Assembly (NCBI GenBank): GCA_900466475.1
Contig: UBMI01000018.1
Location: 123,719-187,718, forward strand
Direction of reading: 5' to 3'
DNA: 64,000 bases
From: Hyphomicrobiales bacterium
Lineage (GTDB): Bacteria > Pseudomonadota > Alphaproteobacteria > Rhizobiales > Rhizobiaceae
Shown here: piece after piece, positions 24,642 to 32,675 of the stretch
Position numbering within the stretch: the stretch's first letter is position 1
Layout: each line of letters opens with the position of its first letter
The notes under the pieces: model-generated
The model's database searches: none
What the model saw: only the letters and a program-made list of their open reading frames with translations
What the model was told of the DNA's origin: nothing
Position numbers and translations under genes: made by a program

Positions 24642-25418
24642 TCAGGGGCGGGCGACGATCAGGCGCAGCGACCCTTCGAAGAAGGGCTGCGTGCGCAGAT
24701 ATCCATAGCGCGCATCCCACTTGCCGTCCTGAAGATCGCGGCCGAGCTCGGCTGCAAAACGCTTGCCGACCGATGGATCGACAAAGCTCCAGGCCGAATT
24801 TGCGAGCCGGGAGCCGGGATCGAGCATACGCTCCGGCCGCCCGTAATAGGCCTCACCGAAACCATCGATGCAGGCAAGCGGGATTGGTACGGGCAATATC
24901 TCGACAGTACCGCCGAGATAGTCGGCAACAGTCTGCATGGCCGGATAACGGCTCGCCTCGACGGAGATCATCTCCGGCGCATAGTCGAACAGCCATGAGC
25001 GTTCCAGCTCATTGGGATCGCAGCTCAGGACCAGCACCGGACCGCGCGAAACGCGCCGCATTTCCGCAAGACCGGCCTTGAGGTCGGACCATTGATGCAC
25101 GGTGAAGGTCGCCATGCTCGCATCGAAGGACTGATCGGCGAAAGGCAGTTTCTCCGCTGTCGCATCGATTGCGTCAGGCAGATGTGCCGGGCGCTGCGCA
25201 CGCATGGAGGCAGACGGTTCGACCGGCGTCACCTTCCGGTCGATCGGCTCGTAGGAGCCAGCGCCCGCGCCGACATTCAGAACGGTCTCGGCATTGCCGA
25301 GTGCTGTACGAATGAACTCAGCGATATGCGGGTCGGGTTGGCGGTACCTTGAGTAGTTGGTGCCGATCACGCCGTAATTGGCGTCGCCCGCACTTCCGTC
25401 ACTGTGTCTGCTGTTCAC
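24642..25418 (-). CDS. class I SAM-dependent methyltransferase
   Basis: The product is 258 aa from GTG 25418, chosen because GGAG lies 7 nt upstream; an open frame reaches to ATG 25469 but lacks a ribosome site. Motif I VLNVGAGAGSYEP is followed by the acidic strand end VTPVEPSASM, then ATAEKLPFADQSFDASMATFTVHQWSDLKAGLAEMRRV, the classical UbiE/COQ5-like methyltransferase core. The substrate is unknown. It converges on the LLM gene with 5 nt between stops and is divergent from a LysR regulator, which may control it. Confidence 0.88.
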   Translation of the reverse strand: MNSRHSDGSAGDANYGVIGTNYSRYRQPDPHIAEFIRTALGNAETVLNVGAGAGSYEPIDRKVTPVEPSASMRAQRPAHLPDAIDATAEKLPFADQSFDASMATFTVHQWSDLKAGLAEMRRVSRGPVLVLSCDPNELERSWLFDYAPEMISVEASRYPAMQTVADYLGGTVEILPVPIPLACIDGFGEAYYGRPERMLDPGSRLANSAWSFVDPSVGKRFAAELGRDLQDGKWDARYGYLRTQPFFEGSLRLIVARP

Positions 25419-25592
25419 GATCACTCTCCATAAATTGCTTCGAAAGCAAAGCTTCGCCATTGCCGGCACGCGTTAGGGTCCAGCATCGTTTGTTCCTGAA
25501 AAGGCATTCGATAATTCGCGAGTCACAAGAAATACCATGGAGTGCAGACTGAAAATCGATATGATCGAACAGATATTGTTCGGAAAACGCAC

Positions 25593-26507
25593 ATGGCTCG
25601 CCGCATTCCATCGCTCAATGCGCTTCGCGCGTTCGAAGCCGCCGGTCGTCTCGGCCGCATGACGCTTGCTGCCGATGAGCTTAATGTCACCCATAGCGCC
25701 GTCAGCCGTCAGATCCAGCATCTCGAAAATGTGCTCGGCGTTCCCCTCTTCGAGGGTCCGAAGAACAGGCTGCGTCTGACTGAAGCCGGTAAGACGCTGC
25801 TGTCGGGGCTGAACGTTGCCTTCGACCAGATTGATAACTCCGTTCGCGCGGTCGCCGATACCGAGGATGGTGCGCTCGATGTGTCCTGCCCCGGCACCTT
25901 CACCATGCGCTGGCTCATCCCAAGGCTTTACCGGTTTCAGGCGGAATATCCCGATATCGACGTGCGCTTGACCGCTTCCTCCCGCCCCGTGGATTTTGCT
26001 CGCGACAGTTTCGATGTCGCGATCCGCGTCGGAACCGCACCCTGGCCCGCCGGCGCAGATGTCATCCCGCTCTTTCCGGAGCAGACCGGCCCCGTACTAT
26101 CACCGTCGCTGGCCGAGACCGTCGGTAAGCGCTTCACTGGTGCTGCGCGGCTTCACACGCGTAGCCGGCTGCGTGCCTGGGGCGACTGGCTTGCGCGCTC
26201 CGGTGTTGTCTTGGAAGCAGATGGGCGCGTCGAATACGAGCATTTCTATTTCATGCTGGAGGCGGCTAATGCCGGCCTCGGTGTCTGCGTCGTGCCCTGG
26301 CCTTATGTGACGGACGATATCCGCCTCGGCCGGCTGGCAGCGCCGCACGGATTTCTCGAAAGCGGCCACGAATATGTGGCGCTGCGCCGGGCGAGGCGAA
26401 ACCGTAAATCCACGCTCTTTTGCGAATGGCTGGAAAAGGAGGCGCGCGCATTCCCGCTCTCGCATCCGGCGCCAGCGACACAGAGCCAGACCGCCGCTAT
26501 TTCCTGA
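25593..26507 (+). CDS. LysR-family transcriptional regulator (GcvA-like)
   Basis: The product is 304 aa from the ATG at 25593 (MARRIPSLNALRAFEAAGRLG). A winged helix-turn-helix fills residues ~5-60 (MTLAADELNVTHSAVSRQIQHLENVLGVPLFEG) and an effector-binding domain follows (PGTFTMRWLIPRLYRFQAEYPDIDVRLTASSRPVDFARDSFDVAIRVG), as in GcvA and AmpR-like regulators. The in-frame upstream ATG at 25542 lies in the probable operator region and adds no conserved residues. It is divergent from the methyltransferase gene 175 bp away, the usual place for a LysR target. Confidence 0.92.
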   Translation: MARRIPSLNALRAFEAAGRLGRMTLAADELNVTHSAVSRQIQHLENVLGVPLFEGPKNRLRLTEAGKTLLSGLNVAFDQIDNSVRAVADTEDGALDVSCPGTFTMRWLIPRLYRFQAEYPDIDVRLTASSRPVDFARDSFDVAIRVGTAPWPAGADVIPLFPEQTGPVLSPSLAETVGKRFTGAARLHTRSRLRAWGDWLARSGVVLEADGRVEYEHFYFMLEAANAGLGVCVVPWPYVTDDIRLGRLAAPHGFLESGHEYVALRRARRNRKSTLFCEWLEKEARAFPLSHPAPATQSQTAAIS

Positions 26508-26826
26508 CGACGCCAACTCGTGCCAGCACCTCACCGGGGATGCCGTATCGCTGGACAATATCCTTGTTGTTCCGCAGCCCGCAAATCTCGCGTTGGACAA
26601 AGAGCGCCCAAACGGCGTCCGAGGCGTCGTTGACCAGCGTTTCGCGTTGCTCGGCGGTGTGGCGATCGGGATTCCAAGCCTTCAGGGCAGAGAGAGCCGA
26701 TTCGACTTTGAGGCCGTTGCGCCCGAGTGAACTGGCGCGCTCCGACATGAGCTCGTATTCGAGTACATTCACCCCGCCTTCGGCCGAAAAGGACTGCCTG
26801 AAGGATTGCGGCGGGCGAACGCTCAT
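26497..26826 (-). CDS. conserved small protein of unknown function, 109 aa
   Basis: The protein has no signal peptide or membrane helix. It is mostly helical and charged, with SVRPPQSFRQSFS at the start, VNVLEYELMSERASSLGRNGLKVESALSALKAW in the middle and a C-terminal ICGLRNNKDIVQRYGIPGEVLARVGV. It may belong to the DUF6665-type group of alphaproteobacterial small proteins, but I am not sure. It overlaps the convergent LysR gene by 11 nt and lies 18 nt after a small membrane protein gene on the same strand, so those two are probably co-transcribed. Confidence 0.65.
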   Translation of the reverse strand: MSVRPPQSFRQSFSAEGGVNVLEYELMSERASSLGRNGLKVESALSALKAWNPDRHTAEQRETLVNDASDAVWALFVQREICGLRNNKDIVQRYGIPGEVLARVGVVRK

Positions 26827-26844
26827 CGGACTATCCTCGCTGGA

Positions 26845-26997
26845 TTATTGCGTCGGCACGCCGGTGACCTGGACATAGATCCATGCCAATGCAAACACGA
26901 CGATGACCGCAGCGATGATCATGAGCTTGCGGAGCAGGGGATTGGGAGCTTTCGGCGGGGGCTTCGGCTTGCGAAACTTGATAACGTTGTCGCTCAT
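26845..26997 (-). CDS. small single-pass membrane protein, 50 aa
   Basis: It starts at ATG 26997: MSDNVIKFRKPKPPPKAPNPLLRKL, a basic proline-rich cytoplasmic segment, followed by one membrane helix (residues ~26-43, LMIIAAVIVVFALAWIYVQV) and a short tail. The positive-inside pattern gives an N-in orientation. The frame is open 14 codons further upstream, but without a better start. No function can be assigned. It is directly upstream of the 109-aa gene, which may be its operon partner. Confidence 0.7.
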   Translation of the reverse strand: MSDNVIKFRKPKPPPKAPNPLLRKLMIIAAVIVVFALAWIYVQVTGVPTQ

Positions 26998-27088
26998 GGT
27001 CTTGCTGTCTGGTTCGTTCTTCCTACAGCAGTAACGCATATCGACGGGTTTGGCACCCGTGTCATGCCCAAATATGCGCTTTTCATGT

Positions 27089-27115
27089 GGGCCGCCGGCG
27101 AGAAGCCGGCAGCCC
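27089..27115 (-). terminator. hairpin after the ThuA-domain gene
   Basis: GGGC-c-GCCGGC and GCCGGC-a-GCCC pair around GAGAA, giving an 11-position stem with one mismatch, 14 nt after the ThuA-domain stop. There is no clear U-run, so it may be a Rho-independent-like end or a 3' stabiliser for the minus-strand transcript. Confidence 0.45.
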
Positions 27116-27128
27116 TGATATCAGGCGA

Positions 27129-27770
27129 TCAACGAGCTGCCCAATTGGCGCCGCGACGGAAGATCGTCCTCATCTGCGGCACGTCGAATTCCTTGGCGAC
27201 ATGGCCGAGCGAGGAATAGAAGACGCGGCCCTTGCCGTATTTGCGCTTCCAGACGACCGGCATCGTCACGCCGTCGATCCAATAGGCATGTTCGCCGGTG
27301 AAGGTCGTCGTCGCCAGCACCTCGTTCGAGGGATCGACATGCATGTAATACTGCTCGGAATTATAGGGGAAATCAGTAATCCCCTCCATCAGCGGATCGT
27401 CCGGCCGGGTGATGTTGACGGTGTAGTTGATGATGTTGCCGGGATGGGCAACCCACTGGCCGCCGATGATGAACTGGTAGTCGGTCGACTCGCGGAAGCT
27501 GTCGCCGGCGCCGCCATGATAACCCGCGATGCCGACGCCGCTTTCGATCGCGGCAGCGAGGTTCTTCACCTCTTCCTTCTCGATCTTCGACATCGTGATA
27601 ACGGGGACGATCAGGCTGAGATCATGGATCGACGGATCGGCGAAGGCCTCTGTGCTGTGCTCCACATAGACCTTGAAGCCGTCTTCCTCGAGAATGTCCT
27701 TGATGATTGCGGCGCATTGTTCCGGTTCGTGGCCGGCCCAGCCGCCCCAGACGATCAGTGCTTCACGCAT
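27129..27770 (-). CDS. ThuA-domain protein
   Basis: The 213-aa protein has the class-I-glutamine-amidotransferase-like ThuA fold: EALIVWGGWAGHEPEQCAAIIKDILEEDGF at the start, IVPVITMSKIEKEEVKNLAAAIESGVGIAGYHGGAGDSFRES in the centre and YGKGRVFYSSLGHVAKEFDVPQMRTIFRRGANW at the end. In Sinorhizobium the ThuA/ThuB pair takes part in disaccharide (trehalose) breakdown through 3-keto intermediates. Here it likewise sits 19 nt after a Gfo/Idh/MocA dehydrogenase gene. It is shorter than trehalose-operon ThuA (about 260 aa) and is therefore better called a ThuA-domain paralogue than ThuA itself. Confidence 0.9.
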   Translation of the reverse strand: MREALIVWGGWAGHEPEQCAAIIKDILEEDGFKVYVEHSTEAFADPSIHDLSLIVPVITMSKIEKEEVKNLAAAIESGVGIAGYHGGAGDSFRESTDYQFIIGGQWVAHPGNIINYTVNITRPDDPLMEGITDFPYNSEQYYMHVDPSNEVLATTTFTGEHAYWIDGVTMPVVWKRKYGKGRVFYSSLGHVAKEFDVPQMRTIFRRGANWAAR

Positions 27771-27789
27771 CGTGTATTCCTCCTGAAAA

Positions 27790-28893
27790 TTACTTGCCGA
27801 GCAGTCCGTCGACGAGGGATTGAGAAAGCGGAGCAGGGCGCTCCGTTGTCGTGGTAAGGGTTACGGTGCCGCCCGTGTCGGACGCCTTCTGGAAGGCTTC
27901 CATGACTTCCAGCACATGCAGCGCCAGATCACCGTTTGCGCGATGCGGCCGGTTCGACCGGATGGCATGGGCAAGATCGGCCACACCGAGAGAGCGATAG
28001 TTGCCGTCGGCATAGGGCAGGGTCACCGGCTGGTCCTCGAACTCGCCGCCCTTCTTCAGATATTCAACCGGGCCGGCGAAGCGGTTGGGGTCCGGCACGA
28101 TCAGCGTGCCTTCGGTGCCGTAGACTTCAAGCGGCACGTGCTTGTGGCCGGCCACATCGAAGCTCATGCCGATCTGCACGACAGCACCGTTGGCGAAAGC
28201 CATGACGCCGGCGACATGCGTCGGAATATGAACCGGAATGCGCTCGCCGTTGCGCGGCTCACTGGTAATGATGCGCTCTTTGCGCGGGGTCACCGCAAAG
28301 CCGGCGACTTTGGCGACCGGCCCGAGCAGGTTGACGAGATCGGTGATGTAATAGGGACCCATGTCGAGCATCGGGCCGCCGCCAACTTCATAGTAGAAGG
28401 CCGGGTTGGGGTGCCAGCGCTCATGGCCGGGGCACATGAAGGTCGCGGTCCCGCCGACCGGGATGCCGATCACGCCCTCGTCGATCAGTGCGCGGGCAGT
28501 CTGATGGCCGCCGCCAAGGAACGTGTCGGGGGCCGCACCGATGCGCAGGCCCTTGGCCTTTGCGGCATCTGCCAATTTTTTCCCTTCCGCGAAATTAATC
28601 CCCAGCGGCTTTTCCGAATAGGTGTGCTTGCCAGCATCCAATGCCTGCAGCCCGACGGCGACATGGGCCTTCGGAATGGTCAGGTTGACGATGATCTCGA
28701 CCTTGGGATCAGCGAGAAGCTCATCGACCGTGCGGGCTTGAAGGTTGAATTCCGAGGCCTTAGCCTCTGCAAGTTCGCGATTGAGGTCGGCCAGTCCGCG
28801 GATCTCGAGGATCGGAAATGCCGATGTCATCGCCTTCAGATAGGCGCCCGAAATATTGCCGCATCCAATGATGCCGATACCGACTTTTTCCAT
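27790..28893 (-). CDS. Gfo/Idh/MocA-family oxidoreductase
   Basis: The product is 367 aa from ATG 28893 (GGAGG 5 nt upstream; the adjacent ATG 28896 is too close to it). The N-terminal Rossmann fold has GIIGCGNISGAYLKA and ADLNRELAEAKA. The family motif EKPLGIN is present (TYSEKPLGINFAEGKKLADAA), followed by GGGHQTARALIDEGVIG and the C-terminal alpha/beta domain with DMGPYYITDLVNLLGP. It should oxidise or reduce a sugar with NAD(P). Together with the ThuA-domain protein it resembles ThuB-ThuA. The open frame continues to 29151 but only opposite noncoding/ROK sequence. Confidence 0.92.
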   Translation of the reverse strand: MEKVGIGIIGCGNISGAYLKAMTSAFPILEIRGLADLNRELAEAKASEFNLQARTVDELLADPKVEIIVNLTIPKAHVAVGLQALDAGKHTYSEKPLGINFAEGKKLADAAKAKGLRIGAAPDTFLGGGHQTARALIDEGVIGIPVGGTATFMCPGHERWHPNPAFYYEVGGGPMLDMGPYYITDLVNLLGPVAKVAGFAVTPRKERIITSEPRNGERIPVHIPTHVAGVMAFANGAVVQIGMSFDVAGHKHVPLEVYGTEGTLIVPDPNRFAGPVEYLKKGGEFEDQPVTLPYADGNYRSLGVADLAHAIRSNRPHRANGDLALHVLEVMEAFQKASDTGGTVTLTTTTERPAPLSQSLVDGLLGK

Positions 28894-28924
28894 CATGTCC
28901 TCCATAAATACTGGTTTTTGCGCG

Positions 28925-30124
28925 TTAAAGCGCAGGCCCTGTTGTGCTCCAGGGCGATTCGTAGAGTTCGTAAAGGGCGACAGCGGCTGCACCCTGCGCC
29001 CAGAAATCGTCGGTCGAATCGTCGAAGACGAGTTCGCTGACACCTTTGAGAGACGGCGGGATAGCCAGAGAATAGGCATCCCGCAGGCTGTTGAGGAAGG
29101 GCTCACCCAGCGCAAGCGAGGAGCCGACGAGAATGACGCGTGGCGGTGCAAACAGCGTGACGATATTGGCGATTGTCAACCCCACCGCCTCGCCGGCGCG
29201 CACGGCGGCGGCAATGAGCCGGTCGTCGTCGGCCTGGATCAGCGCCTGCACATGCGTCATGCCGCGGCCGAGGCGTACCGCTTCGGCAAAGCGCCCATCG
29301 GCCTGCTGTTCGCCGAGAATGGCACTTTCGCCGGCCTGGCTGGAAAGTCTGACGACGCCTTGCTGGCCCATGCCGAGAACCAGGTCGCCCAGATTGTGGC
29401 TGAGACCGCCGGCACCGCGAAAAAGCTGATTGTCGTGCAGCACGCCGAGACCGAGCGTCTGCTCCAGCGAGATCAGCACCATGTCTTCGAGATCGCGGGC
29501 CTTGCCGAACCAGTGATGGCCAAGCGTTATGGCATGTGCGTCGCTCTCTATGATGGTCGGTGTCGACAGGCGGGCGGACATTTCCGCAGCAAAATCAATG
29601 TTGGTTTCACGGAATATGGGGCTCGAACGGATGTGGCCGGTACGGTGTTCGATGACGCCGGGAAGGGCCAGGCAGATGCTGTCTATATCATCGAGCGAGA
29701 GGCCGATATCGACGACGCAGCGTCGCACACCATCCTCGATGAGATCGGCAATCACGGCAATCGGCTGTCGATCAATGCGGATCGGCAGGGTGAGTTTCGA
29801 GAGCACGTCGCCGCGGAAATTGGTCACGACGAAGATCATGCGGCTGGCGGCGATCTTGGCACCGACAACGCGGGCAGCATCCGGATTGACCTCAAGCATG
29901 ACGCGCGGCCTGCCACGCACCGCCTCGTTACGGATATCGCCCTCGTGAATCGGCAAAATGAGCCCGTCGTCGAGAAGCGAGGCGGTAATGGCCGAAACTG
30001 TCGTCGTGGACAATTCAGTGCGTTCGCTGATCTGGATGCGGGAGATCGGGCCGTGGCGCCGGATCGTATCCAGCACGTTCAAGCGGTTGATGGCACGCAT
30101 CAATTCAGGATCGGCAGTCTTCAT
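28925..30124 (-). CDS. ROK-family transcriptional repressor (XylR/NagC type)
   Basis: The product is 399 aa from ATG 30124. An N-terminal winged HTH (MRAINRLNVLDTIRRHGPISRIQISERTELSTTTVSAITASLLDDGLI) is followed by a ROK sugar-kinase-like domain (AARVVGAKIAASRMIFVVTNF, ALPGVIEHRTG, ESDAHAITLGHHWFG, LGLGVLHDNQLFRGAGGLSHNLGDLV). The zinc-type cysteines of NagC are not obvious. It is divergent from the sugar ABC operon at 30354 and probably represses both that operon and the dehydrogenase/ThuA pair downstream of itself; a palindrome fitting a ROK operator is at 30310-30332. Confidence 0.92.
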   Translation of the reverse strand: MKTADPELMRAINRLNVLDTIRRHGPISRIQISERTELSTTTVSAITASLLDDGLILPIHEGDIRNEAVRGRPRVMLEVNPDAARVVGAKIAASRMIFVVTNFRGDVLSKLTLPIRIDRQPIAVIADLIEDGVRRCVVDIGLSLDDIDSICLALPGVIEHRTGHIRSSPIFRETNIDFAAEMSARLSTPTIIESDAHAITLGHHWFGKARDLEDMVLISLEQTLGLGVLHDNQLFRGAGGLSHNLGDLVLGMGQQGVVRLSSQAGESAILGEQQADGRFAEAVRLGRGMTHVQALIQADDDRLIAAAVRAGEAVGLTIANIVTLFAPPRVILVGSSLALGEPFLNSLRDAYSLAIPPSLKGVSELVFDDSTDDFWAQGAAAVALYELYESPWSTTGPAL

Positions 30125-30282
30125 CGTCTCGTGCGCACCTAAACTGTCATAGGGCCCCGCGATTTTTTTCGAGAGGCAAATTAAATTCGCCTTGTTGTAG
30201 ATCTGATTTTCGCAATCGCGCAATAGAAATTTCCGTAATTGCATCATTTTGCGCATCCTTTGCCGCTTTTTCAGGCAGGGTA

Positions 30283-30310
30283 TTGACAGAGAGGCAAAGG
30301 CTGCGATTAT
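30283..30310 (+). promoter_or_regulatory. sigma-70-type promoter of the sugar ABC operon
   Basis: TTGACA at 30283-30288, a 16-bp spacer and GATTAT at 30305-30310 (4 of 6 matches to the -10) lie upstream of the binding-protein gene, giving a leader of roughly 40 nt before the GTG at 30354. Confidence 0.55.
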
Positions 30311-30332
30311 TTATTCCGGATACAGAAATAAA
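30310..30332. promoter_or_regulatory. candidate ROK repressor operator
   Basis: TTTATTCCGG and CAGAAATAAA form an imperfect 23-bp inverted repeat (8 of 10 positions paired, centre ATA). A/T-rich ends of TTTATT...AATAAA type resemble NagC/Mlc-family operators. It covers the expected transcription start directly after the -10, an ideal place for repression by the divergent ROK protein. Confidence 0.5.
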
Positions 30333-30353
30333 GCGCCTCGGGAGGAGTGCCAC

Positions 30354-31652
30354 GTGCTGACCACCAAAACTCATCGCATCAACATGCTGTCGGCGATCGC
30401 AATCGCTGTTGCCGCCTACTGTGCATCGACGGTAACGGCTGCCGCCGATACGACCATCCGCTGGCTCCACCTGGAGCAGGTTCCAGGCACCATCGAGGTG
30501 TGGAACAAGCTCGCCAAAGACTTCGAAGCGAGCCATCCTGGCGTCAAGATCGAACTGCAGTTCCTTGAAAATCAGGCCTTCAAGGCCAAGCTGCCGACGC
30601 TGCTGCAGTCAAACGAGGCGCCGAGCTTTTTTTACACCTGGGGCGGCGGCGTGCTGAAGGCGCAGGCCGAGACCGGAATGCTGCGGCCGATCGATGCCGC
30701 GCTTGACGCCGATGGAGGCGCATGGCGCAACGGCACAAGCGCCGCGACGATCGATGGCATGACTTTCGACGGCAAGGTCTGGGCTGCTCCCTACAAGACC
30801 GGCCTCGTCTCCTTCTTCTACAACAAGGAACTGTTCAAGAAGGCCAATGTCGACGCCACCCAAATCAAGACCTGGGGTGACTTCCTTAACGCTGTGAAGA
30901 CGCTCAAGGCCGCAGGCATCGTGCCGATCGCCGGCGGCGGTGGCGACAAGTGGCCGATCCATTTCTACTGGGGTTATCTCGCCATGCGCGAAGCCGGCCA
31001 CGACGGTTTCGAAAAGGCCAAGGCCGGCGAGGGCGATGGTTTTGCCGGTGAGGCCTTCGTGAAGGCCGGCGAGCATCTTGCCGAGCTCGGCAAGCTCGAA
31101 CCCTTCCAGAACGGTTATCTCGGTGCCACCTGGAACGACGCGCTCGCTGCCTTCGGCGATGGCCGCGCGGCGATGCTGCTCGGCTTTGAAAACACCAACG
31201 ACACCTCGCGCGCCAGCTCGACCAGCGGCAAGGGCCAGCCGGACGACAATATCGGCCGCTTCCCGTTCCCGGTCGTTGAAGGTGCTCCCGGTGTGGCAAC
31301 CGACTACCTCGGCCGTCTGAACGGTTGGGTTGTCACCAAGAATGCGCCCCCGGAAACCGAAGAATTCCTGAAATTCCTCGGCAACCCGGAAAATCAGAAA
31401 CTGCTGGCCCAGAAAACCGGCATCATTCCTGTCGCCAAGGGCTCGGCCGATGGCGTTCAGAATGTGCTTCTGAAGGACAGTGCGGTGGCTCTCGACCAGG
31501 AAACCTGGCACCAGAACTTCCTCGATCAGGATCTCGGCCCGAATGTCGGCGGTGTCGTCAACGACATGACGATGGATATCGTCTCCGGTTCGACGTCGCC
31601 GGCCGACGCCGCCCAGCAGATCCAGGACGCCTACTCGCTCGAAGCGAAGTAA
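30354..31652 (+). CDS. CUT1-type sugar ABC transporter substrate-binding protein
   Basis: The product is 432 aa from GTG 30354, picked because GGAGGAG lies 6 nt upstream; the frame is open to 30249 but passes through the promoter and operator. It has a Sec signal peptide (MLSAIAIAVAAYCASTVTAAA, cut near residue 32) and a family-1 solute-binding fold (TIRWLHLEQVPGTIEVWNKLAKDFEASHPGVKIELQFLENQAFKAKLPTLLQSNEAPSFFYTWGGGVL; KTWGDFLNAVKTLKAAGIVPIAGGGGDKWPIHFYWGYLA). Likely cargo is an oligosaccharide or glycoside. It is the first gene of a four-gene operon, and a strong hairpin follows it. Confidence 0.93.
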   Translation: MLTTKTHRINMLSAIAIAVAAYCASTVTAAADTTIRWLHLEQVPGTIEVWNKLAKDFEASHPGVKIELQFLENQAFKAKLPTLLQSNEAPSFFYTWGGGVLKAQAETGMLRPIDAALDADGGAWRNGTSAATIDGMTFDGKVWAAPYKTGLVSFFYNKELFKKANVDATQIKTWGDFLNAVKTLKAAGIVPIAGGGGDKWPIHFYWGYLAMREAGHDGFEKAKAGEGDGFAGEAFVKAGEHLAELGKLEPFQNGYLGATWNDALAAFGDGRAAMLLGFENTNDTSRASSTSGKGQPDDNIGRFPFPVVEGAPGVATDYLGRLNGWVVTKNAPPETEEFLKFLGNPENQKLLAQKTGIIPVAKGSADGVQNVLLKDSAVALDQETWHQNFLDQDLGPNVGGVVNDMTMDIVSGSTSPADAAQQIQDAYSLEAK

Positions 31653-31658
31653 AAATCC

Positions 31659-31683
31659 GCCGGCGCTCAAGCAGAGCGCCGGC
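31659..31683 (+). terminator. intercistronic hairpin after a binding-protein gene
   Basis: GCCGGCGCTC (31659-31668) and GAGCGCCGGC (31674-31683) form a perfect 10-bp stem with a 5-nt loop, followed by TTCTTCT. It starts 6 nt after the binding-protein stop and would end part of the transcripts before the permease genes. Confidence 0.75.
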
Positions 31684-31736
31684 TTCTTCTCACTCGCGGC
31701 GCAGTCGCGAATTCGCCCGAGGAGTCCTAGAGACCA

Positions 31737-32675
31737 ATGAGTGATACTTTCATGTCAGCAAATGTGGCAGGGACGAGCGCCAAAGTTGCGCCACGCCGGC
31801 ACAAGCGTTCGCTGGCTCACAGCAAATGGCCGGTACTGATCCTTTTCCTGCCGCCCGCATTGATGCTTTTCACCCTGCTCGTCATCGTGCCGATGGGCGA
31901 AGCCGCCTGGTATTCCTTCTACAACTGGAACGGCTACGGCAACCCGACGCAGTGGATCGGTTTCCGTAACTACCAGCTCATCTTTCGCAACGGTGCCTTC
32001 ACCCAGGCGCTCGTTAATAATGGCCTGATCGTCCTCATCTCGCTCTGTGTGCAGATTCCGCTGGCGCTATGGCTTGCGACAATGGTTTCCAGCAAGATCA
32101 AGGGCGCGCTGTTCTTCCGGCTGATCTTCTTCCTGCCCTATGTTCTCGCCGACGTCGCCGCCGGCATGATCTGGCGCTTCGTCTATGATGGCGATTTCGG
32201 CCTCGTTGCGGGCATTTCGCACATGATCGGTGTCGAGCCGCCCTTCTGGCTGGCCGATCGCAACGTTGCCATGTATGCCATTCTCGGCGTTATCGTCTGG
32301 AAGTATTTCGGCTTTCACATGATGCTCTTCATTGCCGGCCTTCAGGCGATCGATAAAAGCGTGCTGGAAGCTGCCGATATCGATGGTGCGACCGGCTGGC
32401 AGAAATTCCGGCACGTAACCCTGCCGCTACTCGGCTCCACGGTTCGCCTCTCGGTCTTCTTCGGTGTCGTCGGCTCCCTGCAGCTCTTCGACATGATCAT
32501 GCCGCTGACCGGCGGTGGTCCGTCGAACTCGACGCAGACCATGGTGACCTTCCTTTACAATTTCGGGGTGACCCGCATGCAGGTCGGTTTCGGCAGCGCC
32601 GTTGGTGTCGTGCTGTTCGTGATCTGCGTCACGCTCGCCTTCAGCTACAAGCGGATATTCATGCGCAATGACTGA
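31737..32675 (+). CDS. CUT1-type sugar ABC transporter permease 1 (MalF/UgpA type)
   Basis: The 312-aa protein has a cytoplasmic N-terminus of ~30 residues and about six membrane helices, starting WPVLILFLPPALMLFTLLVIVPMGEAAWYSFYNW. The EAA loop EAADIDGATGWQKFRHVTLPLLGSTVRLSV places it with MalF/UgpA permeases. It pairs with the next permease. An in-frame ATG five codons in (31752) is an alternative start; the upstream GAGGAG is about 12 nt from the ATG I chose, so the start is not certain. Confidence 0.92.
   Translation: MSDTFMSANVAGTSAKVAPRRHKRSLAHSKWPVLILFLPPALMLFTLLVIVPMGEAAWYSFYNWNGYGNPTQWIGFRNYQLIFRNGAFTQALVNNGLIVLISLCVQIPLALWLATMVSSKIKGALFFRLIFFLPYVLADVAAGMIWRFVYDGDFGLVAGISHMIGVEPPFWLADRNVAMYAILGVIVWKYFGFHMMLFIAGLQAIDKSVLEAADIDGATGWQKFRHVTLPLLGSTVRLSVFFGVVGSLQLFDMIMPLTGGGPSNSTQTMVTFLYNFGVTRMQVGFGSAVGVVLFVICVTLAFSYKRIFMRND

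Noticed and set aside
27820..29040. 406-codon plus-strand frame opposite the Gfo/Idh/MocA gene
   Set aside because: No ribosome site or domain, and the opposite strand carries clear Rossmann-fold motifs.
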